This document shows, piece by piece, positions 11,801-23,800 of a DNA stretch of 64,000 nucleotides. Location of the stretch: contig JAJLRJ010000008.1 of assembly GCA_024195265.1 (NCBI GenBank), forward strand, positions 20,643,958 to 20,707,957, read 5' to 3'. Both the position numbers and the translations under genes were made by a program. Within the stretch, counting starts at the first letter, position 1, and each line of letters opens with the position of its first letter. This stretch comes from Dendrophyllia cribrosa. Taxonomy: Eukaryota > Cnidaria > Anthozoa > Scleractinia > Dendrophylliidae. The notes beneath the pieces were generated by a model. The model saw only the letters and a program-made list of their open reading frames with translations, did not search any database and was not told where the DNA came from.

Positions 11801-14800
11801 GCAGCCCAACAGAGATCAAGTGTATAAGATCAAAGACGCAAGTGAGTTTTTCGTCATTACTCGTTGACTCTAGTGGAGAGGCTGCTCATTCAACTCAGTG
11901 GTCAAGATGACCAACAGTCATGCATTAAATGTTCCATTGCTGGGGTCTCCACCGCAGTCAAACGATTTGAAAGTTTACTAAAAAAGTTCTAAGAGTTTGA
12001 AACTATGAACTGCAGAATTGTCGGCGCCATTTGCCAACACAATTTTGCTCAGGCACGAAGCGTTTCGGTCAGTTTTCAACGAAAAGAACTTGAGCTCATT
12101 ATTTTGAGAAAGATGAAAAGATAGTTACATAAACTAATTATTTTATACATCCTTGCCCACGTTTCCACTTAATATTAAATGAAATCCCACTAAATAAAAC
12201 GAATAACGCCTCGGACGTTTGACCGCGGTGAAGCTGGGGTCAAACACTGAGTCACGGTACCATTCAACCTTGTTCCCAGGGCTTTCTCGTTCAAATCCCT
12301 GGACAAGGCTGTCAAAATACTCTATAAATCCTGGAGTGTTTTACCGCGTAAAACAAGATGAAATGTCAGTTCGTTTCGTTCGAACAACACTGAGTTTTAC
12401 ATTGCCAGAAAACAAACATGGCTGCCAATCGCTGGAATTAAAACCTCCGAAAACGCTATTTCATCGCGTGTCATGTAACGAAATATTCCACGATTTTTGG
12501 AGTATCTGGCAACCTTGTCCGGGGGTTTCTACGCTCCTAGCACCATTTTGAAAGCGGTGAAGGGATGTTTTGTTACTAGCGTATGCTATGCTCCTGCGTT
12601 CGAAACGCTAAAGTGTGACATTTAAGCAAGTAGAAAAGAGGTTCTGAGCCCTGTCCCCTGACATTGCGCGTTTTCACATGTTTCACCACAGGCAGCCCAA
12701 GCTCTACGCACCATTTTGAAAGCGGAGAAGTCATTGATTCTTCCGCATCTTGATTATTGCAGCGCTGTCTGGGGCTGTATCGGTAATGGCCTCAGCCAAA
12801 AACTAGAGAAACTACAAAACAGGGCTGCACGCATAATAACAGGGTCTAGTTGGGATGCCAGATCTGCCCCGATTCTTCATGGCCTTAAATGGAATAGCCT
12901 CGCTGACAAAACTGTAAATCACCTTGTACCTGAATACCTGTCTGATAAATTCGCCAGCGTTAATACCATTCACAGACATAATCTTCGAGGTGCACAACAT
13001 AACCTGTTTATTCCGCGACCGAACACTGAGGCCCTCAAGAAAAGTTTTCGTTATAGGGGTGCAGTAACATGGAACAGTTTGTCAGCGGAGGCTAAGCAGG
13101 CCACTACTTTAAATAGTTTTTATTCCGCTATTGTATATTAGAATTTTCTTAACTTAGTTTCGTACTTATTATAGGATTTCTTTTTTAATAATGTTTGTAA
13201 TTTTTAAGTCTTAGCTTTTTTGTACTAGGTTTAATGTGCACGGCTCTTTAGAAGACCACTCTTTAGTGATAAGGATCCCGTGGATAAATAAATAAAGTTA
13301 TAAGGGATGTTTTGTTACTAACGTATGCTCCTGTGGTTTCACATGGCTAAATGAGTTAACATTCGTTTTACCCTCGTCAGGTTTTAAGAGTCTCGGATGC
13401 TGGAAGGACACCTGGGATCGCGCGATCCCTCTGATGGAGAAGAAACATCCTTTGTTGTATGAGGACGACTACAAAGCCAGAACCAACGCCCTCATGAAAT
13501 GCGCTGAGGTGGCTTTGGACAACAACTTCACTATATTCTCTGTTCAAAATGGCGGGCAGTGTTTTTCTGGAAAACATGCCGAGCAAAGTTTTATGAAATA
13601 CGGAGTCAGCGATTCCTGCAAAGGTTTGTTAAAGTACATGCATCTTGCAGTTTCAAGATCGACAATAATAATAAATAAGAAATCTCGTTTGTAATGACTA
13701 TCGATGAGACTTAATTTTGTGTTTTCTGTCCCCAGCTGATGGCCAAGGAGGTCCTTGGGGAAACGAAGTTTACAAGTGAGTTAAGCGAATTGACTGTAAA
13801 AGATTTTACACACTTAATTAAGTTCATTTCTCCAACGATCCTTTATATAAAAATGAAATTAAATATTGTCACGTCGCATTTACTTGATTTAACGTCCCTA
13901 CGAACCCCCACCCAAAAAAAATAAATAAATAAACGCCCCAGGAGTCTAAAATTGAATTTTTTGTACTTCGAGACTGTAAGACTGTACATTAAAGTGCACC
14001 TAACCCCTAATTGTTTTATTCGCCTAAATGAATGTGCTTGTTTTCTGGAGTGTATCTGTGAAAAAATTTTTGGATTTGGTGAAATCCTCGATTTTCTGTG
14101 ACCTGTTGAATTGGAAGATAATTTGGTTCAGTACCGAGCAACATGGGATCTGCGGCAAGTGCCTGATATGACGTAGATTCGGGAACCGAAATTCGCCCAA
14201 AGAAAGCATCGTCGAGTACTTTCAGCGGCGAGGCACCGGGCAGGCATAATTTCTTTTTTACATAAGTTTTGCACGACTAAAGCACAGTATTTACACTCGA
14301 TTCGCGCAAAAATGAAGGAAATGGTTCCCGAAAGTACGTCACGTCACATGACTAGACCCATGCCCCGTCTAACTCGGTACTGAACCAAACACAGCTCCGT
14401 TTTGGCGCGATTTTTGAAATTTCAACAGGTCGCAGAAAATCGAGGATTTCACCAAATCCAAAAATTGCACAGATACACTCTAGAAAACAAGCACATTCAT
14501 TTAGGCGAATAAAAAATAATAGGGGTTAGGTGCACTTTAAGCATTTATTTAAGTTCTGGACACAAATTACAATTGCCTTTCAGAATTGTTGCGGTTCTTG
14601 TTATAAAAATAAAAAGGTCTGTCACTGTGATAGTACAAAGCCTTTTCAGTTTGGAATTTAATAGCCAAAACAGAGAACATCCTCTCATGAATAAAGTAAA
14701 TGCCTTCTTCCTATAGGTGGTTTTCACGTTACGTCACGGCGGCCATGTTGGTGCACACCTACAAAGGAATTTTAATGAACTTCTTTTGTTATGTGCACCA

Positions 14801-17800
14801 ACATGGCCGCCATGGCCTTTGTCATTTGAGTCCCAAAGGACTGAAGGTCACGTGAGTGAAAACCATCTATATTTTATAATAGGGCATTTGCACGATGGCG
14901 TCATTTGACTACAATTACCAGAATTCATTTCGTTTTTCCTTTCTTATTTCATTTTTTTAATCCCAGTGCGGTTTAAATAACAATAGCCCTAATTTGCACA
15001 ACAAAACAAAAAACCGAAGGATTCTGGTAGTTGTAGTCATATGACGTCATCGTGCAAATGGCCTATTATACTGTGGATTTTATAACCAGAGATACATGTT
15101 GTATTCATTTGGTTATATTTTTCTTAAATTCAAAATTCCCCCAAGTTTATGACGTTCATAATACGCAAGCTGCTCAGGGACGTTTTGTTTGCTATTTCCT
15201 ACCCTGAGACATTGACTGATCTCGTTATTCACTCCCCCTTATTCACTCCCCCACTATTCACTCCCCCCCCCCCCCCCTTATTCACTTCCCCTCTTTATTC
15301 ACCGCTCCCCTTATTCACTCCCCCCATTCACTCCGCCACTATTCACTCTCCCCCCCTTATTGACTCTTCCACCTTTTACTCTACACCCCCCTTATTGACT
15401 CCCCCATTTTTCACTCTACACCCCCCTTATTGACTCCCCCACTATTCACTCCCCCCCCTTATTCACTCCCCCTCTTTATTCACCGCACCCCTTATTCACT
15501 CCCCACTATTCGCTCTCCCCCCTTATTCACTCCCCCACTATTCACTCTCCCCCCTTATTCACTTCCCCACTATTCACTCTCCCCCCTTATTCACTCTCCC
15601 TCCTTATTCACCGCTCCCCTTATTCACTCCCCCTTTTTATTCACCGCACCCCTTATTCACTCCCCACTATTCACTCTCCCCCCTTATTCACTCCCCCACT
15701 ATTCACTCTCCCCCTTATTCACTTCCCCACTATTCACTCTCCCCCCTTATTCACTCTCCCTCCTTATTCACCGCTCCCCTTATTCACTCCTCCCTCGCTT
15801 TCTGAGAGAACTACCAAAAAGTTCGTTCAAAAACAAAATTTTACTTAAAGAATCAGATTCCTATATTAATATTGACGAGATTATCTCCAAAGTTAAATAA
15901 AAAAAAAGTAATTAATTAATATTTTCATAATTCTTTTTCTTTTATCTCGATCACTTGTTTTTCCTTCTTGTTTCTTCTCTTTTCTGTCAGGTTTGATCCT
16001 TTCTTTTTATTTTAACAAATATAATGTGTGTAGCGATTTCTATATAAAAATCACGTAATTAATTTGACTGGCCTGCCAAGATTAGCTTTTGTTACCTGCG
16101 GGCCTGTCTTGTAAATTGTATGACAATTAACTAATAAATACTTTTGTTGTTGTTACTCGGCGTGGTGGAGTCTGCTTCCTCTACTGTAAGGTACCAAGAC
16201 ACCGAGGTGTCTGAATTTAAGAACCCTTTCACTTCTTTCTTGACCTGTTAATGACTGTTTTTTCTTAACGTTTCGTTCCATCATAGGTTTCAAAGTAAAA
16301 GTCCAGGCCCTGTAAAGGCGCTCCAAACTAAAGAAGGGACTTCCAAGGAAAGCATTCCTCAGACAACGGCACAACCAATAACACCTACAATGCCGCCAAC
16401 ACCACGACCTAGCACCGCGCCTGAAGCCGACAAGGTTGTCGCAAAACAGTCAGAAAGCGTCGACCCCTGGCAAAAAAATCCCGAAAAAGAATCGATAGAG
16501 GTGGAGGGAAGGAAGCCCGATATGAAACCCTTCAAAGATGAAGTGGAAAAGGACGCAGTGGTGGCGGAGAATGAGGCAGACAGGTTAGCACTGCTAACGG
16601 AAGTTCCTGGAGGAAAGGAAAATAAAACGGAAGGAGTTATCGATGAAAATAATGACGACGCTCTCAACGAGGAAATTCCTTATCAATCAGAAGTTCTTAA
16701 CGTGAGTCCAATGAGACCACGGCCGAAGCTTGTAACACCCTTTAGAGGAAGATGCCCTGTTTGCCGTAAGTATGGGGTTTGGCGGAGAAAGGATTTAGTG
16801 TAGTAAAAGACAGAATGGAAAGATATAACTTGACGAAAAACAAAACAAAACTAAACTAAACAAATCAAGGAAAAAGAAAAAATGTATAAACACACAAAAA
16901 CGATGAAGACGGCAGATTCTTATATGCTTTAATACATGCTCTATTGTGATACTGACGTGCGCCCACAGATATGAACAGCGGTAGCGAAAATGTCACGCGC
17001 ATGTCACGCACGTTTCCCGCTTATTTTGAAGCAAGCTTCACAAGATCTTTATATCGAGCAGATCATAGCAGATCGAGCATACTTTGCCATGTTCTTTAAC
17101 CGATTGAAAAGTATACAGTGCACTTGAGAGGGAGGAAATGTACCTTTTTAAACAAGATTGATGCCTCACGAAATGTGAACAGAAACGAAAGGTATTTAAA
17201 ATTTATTTCGGCTTTGTATTAATACGACTGAAAAGATCTGGTGATCGACTTGTTGTGAACGTGCTTGCCATTTTGTGAATGAATTTCATTGCGGTGTTCA
17301 TACATAAATCATTACTGTAAATACAAAAAGTTGTATGTGAGAAAAGGTAGATAGCAAGAAACAAGTTATTACGTAAATGTGATCTCAAACGCTTCGGGTT
17401 TTATTTTTTAAACCCCGATGCGTTTACGTTTACTCGCTGCAACACACGACGGCTCTATTGCCAATCAATTTACATGTTATTACATTTATTAACAGAAAAA
17501 TGAAAGACACTCACCTTAGCAGTTCATTCGCAGAAAAGTTTATATATTTATGAGTGGCTTTCATCGTTCCTTTTAGTGCCAGGATTCTACCGGATCAACC
17601 GTGAACTAATATCACGGCATTTGTCTTTGGTCCAGGATATGATGGATAAAACGTGTGTACGTGACATGATGTTGTTCGCGTGACAAACTAAAGTAACACA
17701 ATATGCTGCGAAGGAGTAAAATATATAGAGCTTAGGTTTCAACTTTTTTTATGCGAAGAAAATCGTATTTTAGACTCTGAATTTTTCTGTTTACTTGACG

Positions 17801-20800
17801 TCTTATTCAACATTCATGGGCACGAACAAAAACACAATTCCCCATACCGGGGACACTTGAAATCAACTGAAATACAAATTGCTCCGTTTGCAAAGAAGAA
17901 AATAATAACTTTTGTCGACCTTTAAAAAGAAATGATAAACTCGCGCGGTTAACAAAATCTAACGCAGAATTTCTATAAAGCCTAAAGGGAAGTTCTCCTC
18001 CATCCAAACTCTAGCTGAAATTATTCTTTTGGAAATTTACAACTTTGTCAATACAAGTAACTCGGCTTGTACGAATTCCAGACGACGAAGGAATGGTCAT
18101 ATGACGAATAAAAACAAATTGACAAAATTTTCCGGAAAATGGGCCGATCCATGTCGTTAGACAATATTTTGCGACTCCCTACGTTTTTTGTGTGAGTAGT
18201 TATTTCAACTATCCCCACCTCCTACCCCCAGGAGAAGACTAAAATTCCCACCCCTGGGCCACAATGGTTGACTTCGTCCCCGGCAGGATTGTCCCCAGGG
18301 GTGATGGTAACAGCAGCTCATATACAAATATTATCTCTTTGTTGCGATATATTAACTAACAAAAGTGGTACATCTTTTTTCTCCAGCAACGTTGAAGCCC
18401 ACAAGTCCTATGAGTAAGTAGTACGTCCAAGTGTTGAATTTAATTTTAAATCTGAAAATAGTGACCTTCTTCGGAAACAGTAGCACGCTACGTGCAACAT
18501 GTATTTTACAATGCATCTCTCAACTTGTAAAAGTAGAAGACTAGTCTATTATTCCTGTGACTCGCCGCAACACAACACCACAACACCTTAGGGAATTTTT
18601 CATTTTTGTTTTTCAGCATATTTAATAACATGTTAATATGTAACTACTGTAATATTCACAAACATGCTCTGATGAGAACCCTTAGAGGTTGAAAGTTCTT
18701 GGCACAATCTGTAACTTTTCCAAGCTGCAAACTGTTGTAAAAAATAAAAATCTAGAAGAAAATGTTCTAAGTCGGTGATCATGATGGCCGAGTGGATTAG
18801 CGCGCGGAATGACAGCTGGGGCCAGTTGCATAAAACTTAACGCCAGACGTAACAACTAACATCGGGCGTTCAGCCCAGTCAAAGTTACTATTTTAACGTC
18901 CGACGTTAGCATTTACATCCGACGTTAAGTTTTATGCAACTGGCTCCTGGACGGTCCGAGATTCAAGTCTCGCTCAGGATCTCCTTTTTTTCCTCTCCTT
19001 TTTTTTTTCTTCTTTCTTCATCGGAAAGTGATGTACTGGATTTTTCTTTTTGCGTTTGTCAAAAATCCTTACGTTTAATTTAAAAAAAATATTGAACCGT
19101 GTCAGTGTGAAAACATAAGCTTACCGCAATATTGCGTTACGCGTTAGCATTTCTTATTCACGGGTTGGCTCTTATAATTAGGAGCCTTTGATTTTCTCTC
19201 AAGACAGGTGAGAAGTGAGGTGCACGTGCGCGGGCGCATGTATCACGTCTCCCTAGATTATAGCCCTACATGTCTTAGGACATCTTTATATTATTACTAA
19301 TGTTATTGCTAATATATGCATGGATATATACACCTAATTCGATACTTTAAGAGATAATACGCGCGGATATTTTGTTAATACGAGTTGCGTAGTATTTTTT
19401 CGAGCCCGCATGGGACGAGAAAAATGCGAGCAATGAGTAAAATGTCCGCACTTATCGAATTATTGACATAATCGTATCAATAACAAAATTCTCGATTGTG
19501 ATTGGTCGACCGCGCGCCCATTTCTCACGTAATTGGCGTGCGGTCACGTGGGTGTCCAATTACAGCTCTCCAATTACAATTTTTTTGTATAGCTGTAATT
19601 GCGCGCGCGTCAATCAGTAGCACTTGAATGGGTTCTTTTTTGCTGTTTTCCTTCTACTTTCAAACTGAAAGAAAATATTCCAGACGTTTTTAGTACAAAA
19701 GAGTCGACATAGACTTTTTAATCTCGAATTTTGTCATTGATGTGATCTCTTAGTAATTGAACTTCGTGTCGTACAATTCAGGGGTGATCGTGCTCGTAAA
19801 CTCACCCGATTACTCCCTGAATTGTACTCCACTCAGTCCAATTACTATTACTTATCTGTTCCAAAAAGTGGACTTTTTTTTCAAAGGCAAAGCTTGAGGA
19901 AAACTGGAGATGACGAACGGACGATATCCGGTCAAGGACATATACTATCTGTGCATATTTTTAAAGCCCAACAAACATAATTGTGTTTATTATCGTCCAA
20001 ACTTTTTCGCTGAAAGTCGCGCGTGAAGATCATGTAATAGCGTGTTGATATCTTGCTCTCTTGTCAAACTGAAAGAAATTGTACAGTTTGTTACGTCTTC
20101 GACAGAACGAGGTGATGATTTTGAATATCACAATTGGCCTTCTCGCACTGCGACTGGCAAGATTTCGTTAGGAGGTTTTCGATTCTGTTAATTCTGTTTT
20201 CTCTCTCGCCCTAGCTTTCTGATTTTGAGTTCACAGTATGCGACACATAGTAATGCACAATGTATTGTCATAGGGTATTTTTGTTGCATAGTTCACGTCA
20301 TAATTATTTTTATTATTTTTTTTTTTTTCACAACAGCATGTCAAACAGCCATAGATCTCGCATTCTTGGTCGACGGCTCTGCCAGCGTTGAGAGATACGG
20401 CATCGGGAATTTTCGCCGATTGATCAACTTCGTTCGTGATGTCGTCCTTGGCTTTCGGGTCTCCCGAACTAACACTCGCGTTGGAACAATCGTGTTTGGT
20501 ACCAAGCCTTATTTGCTGTTTGGCTTTAATAGTTATACAAACAACGGAGCTCTATTCAACAGGTTTAATAAAGGAGTTCGTTATCCGAAATCAGGGAGCC
20601 GTATCGGCAGGGCCTTGTTGATGGCCCAAAATCAGCTGTTTCGTAAGAACCCTCGCCGTACACGGACCACCAAGGTCGTTGTGGTTATTACCGATGGTAA
20701 ATCTATGGATGACGTTGCAGCGCCTTCAAATGCTTTAAAGTCACGTGGTGTAAGGATCTACGCTGTAGGGGTGGGACGGTACATTAATGGTCGTGAACTG

Positions 20801-23800
20801 GACATCATGGCGTCTCCTCCTCGAAAGAATCACATTTTTACTGCAGATTGGACCCACCTTGGTATTGTGGTGAACGAGCTTAGAAACGCTATTTGCTTAG
20901 GTAAGCAACCTTTTCATCATGAAGAAGAAATAGTCTTAATTAGGTAATTTAAATTTAAAAACTTGCGGTCTAATCCTCGATGTTATCTTTTCACCTACAG
21001 GAACTGGAGGGAACCTTTTGCCAGCCACACATCGCGTCTGTCTGTGTCCGTTGACCAGACCAACAAGAAGTACGCGCTGCATATTTGCTTGGTTTTAGTG
21101 TACACGTTTAAGTTTATTTCGAGGAAGTTGATATAAAACCAATCTAAACTGTAATTTTCTTTAATTTTCAGGACCAACAACGAAACCAACTGCAAGACAA
21201 CGTAAGTACACTTGCTTGAGGTAGACGTGGCAGTGTTCTCCTCAGCCCTTTCAAGCCAGGCGACCCCCCTGGCTTGATTTTCGAAACATTGAAAGCCCCC
21301 TGGCTTAAAAAAAGATACCACCATGCTTGAAGATATTTCGGACTTCAGCAAAAGGCCATACTCACACGAACCATTTGATGCAAGTCAGAATACCCCCTGG
21401 CGTTCCCAAACTCCTGCGGAGAACCCAGCATGGTATCTTAACTTAACCTTTTTTAGGTTGTAAAGTTCATCATCACATAATAAAGTGCCCTTGAAAGACC
21501 ACGCATGGCCGAAGAAGGGCCAATGTTTTTTTAGATATCGTCCCTTCCTCCACCACCCCTCCCTCGAAGGACGTCGGACACCTTATCGAGACTTATATAA
21601 CGAAGTAACTGTTTAGCTTTCAGTTAGGGTGAGGGGTAACAGTTTATATACGGTCAACTCTCTCTAAGACGGACACCGTCGGGACCGGCCCCAACTGTCC
21701 GTCTTAGAGAGGTGTCCGGCTTATAGAGAGTCGAGGTAACGTGACACCAGTAATTCTCAGACAATGAAGCTGAACCTATGCATAATGAATACACGTTTGT
21801 TCTGTTTAAAGTCGTTTACTTAAGCAAAACCTACAAACTGGAACAAAAATAACATTTGAAAAGTGGATTCGTTTGTTCATATTCAGCGCTTACATTTCCG
21901 TTCTGAAGTAATTTTTAACTAAAAAAGCACTTCTCAAGTGGCCGTTGACGGTTTCAAAGTGTCCGTTGTCCATCTTAGGGAGGTGTCCGTCTTATAGAGA
22001 GTTTAGTTACAGTAAAATGACTGAAAAACGGCAGGGACTAACACCAGATGTCCGTCTTATAGAGGTGTCCGTTAAGAGAGAGTTGACTGTAGTTAAATTT
22101 AGGACTAAGCAACCCGAGAAGCTAGGTGGTACTGTGGTACGGTAGGCTATGTAAACCTAAGCCTAGCTGAGGTCACAGGTTCAATCCTGAGTGGGGATAC
22201 CGATTTTAGATTTTCTTTTTTACACTTAAAAATTTATTGCAAATAAAATTCTAAGTGTCGACATTACGTTATATAAGTCTCAATAAGGTGTCCGACGTCC
22301 TTCTGGACGGTATGATTTAGGCACAACCCTGGTTCAGCCCTTGCATTTGTGAACAGACATTGTAATCGCCCTGGTTTTTACGAGTGCGTGTGTACAAGGG
22401 TAAGCGTAAGCATTTGCATCTATTAAAAAGAAAGTATGATATGAATGCGAAAATCACTAGTTTACACAACAACAAATGGAGCGCTAACAGAAGTAAAAAA
22501 AAAATACTTTCTGTGCTTACATTCTGCTTGTGCCACTGCTTGATCTTGCTTCGCTTGTCTAAACTAATTTTTTGCATGACGAGCTCGGTTCAGGTTCCAC
22601 ATAGTCAAAAACAATATTGGAATTGTTTTTCTTGACAGGTTTCCCTCGTATCGTTGCTTTATACCCACTTAGTCGGAAAACAAGAGGAAAGGACATCAGT
22701 TCCAGCCAAAATCCCGAGGGCAAACTGCACGGCGTCCGAACAGCACCCGGCCCCGACGGACTTCCAGACGGTTCCTACTACTTCTCGGGTCGTAAAACTA
22801 GCTTCATTGACTTCCCTAACAACGGAAAGCTCGACTCTCGCTACTCACTGACCCTCCTTGCTTGGGTTTACCCAGAGGGTTCCGGACCAATCTTCCATTT
22901 TGCTCCTGGCGGAGTTCGTTTCTGGGTTGTCAGTTCCAATATTCTATTCGTGCGATTTGTTCGCCGCACAGGGAGACCAACACGACAACTCATAAGCCGC
23001 AGGCTGATACCTAAGCAATGGAATTACGTTGGAGCATCTTACGACGAGAAGACGGGAATTGCAACACTCTGGCGAAATTCCCGACCTGTAAAGTCCGTGT
23101 ATATTGGGCGCATTCGTCTTGCCACCAACCGACCTGTCAGAATGGGTGCATTGCCACGTGACATGAGGTACTTCCGTGGACGGATTTCTTGCATGCAGGT
23201 CTATAGTGTGCCTCTTTCTGGTCCTGAGATAAAGAGAGCTGAAAAAGTCTGCTTCAGAGCCCGTAAGTTTTATATCGGTACAGATAGGAAAGAAAAGATA
23301 ATCTGCTAATCATTTTGTATTTTACAATAAATAAAATTTGTTATATAAAAATATTAATGTAAAAAACCCGACGTTTTTTTTTATTACCGTGCCTTTTGTA
23401 GACTCTCCTTCACTTCACCTGAAGGAAGCTAAGAGGTTTAGCCGAAACGTCGGGTTTTTAGAGTATGTATTTGTATTTTAAAAAAATAACAAGAGTAGCG
23501 TTTTTTATTTGTCATTTTGTATTTTTTTAACGATTTGCGATCATACTGAGTACGGGAACTAAAACCTAAAATATTTGAAGCATTCTTCGCTTCACATGTT
23601 CAGACCTTCCAAATCGTTTTCTCAGTTTCAAGGCATGTTTTTGTTAGTAAAAGCTTGATATTTCAAGGTTAAGCAATAAGCTCCGTACCTTTCTCCTATT
23701 AATTCCGTTGCATTAAGGTGGCTCCACATAGTTTTTTGGCGCGCGAGGCATGGGCACGAAAATGGCGCGAGCGGGTGTTTGTTTATTTTGATGACGTCAC

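Noticed and set aside
15149..15900. Long Pro/Leu/Ser-rich open frames
   Set aside because: They come from the CT-rich tandem repeat; there is no start context, splice logic or domain.
16359..16667. Minus-strand Ser/Phe-rich frame
   Set aside because: Shadow of exon 6 on the opposite strand.
20225..20336. Methionine-started N-terminus for vWA1 (hydrophobic leader)
   Set aside because: The segment is intronic, upstream of a good acceptor (cacaacag). The hydrophobic stretch is the polypyrimidine tract read in frame; the phase requires splicing from exon 7.
22107..22200. tRNA gene suggested by ggttcaatcctgag
   Set aside because: It lies within a repeated TIR element also present at about 52430-52530. 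The A-box part is poor and no cloverleaf could be drawn.
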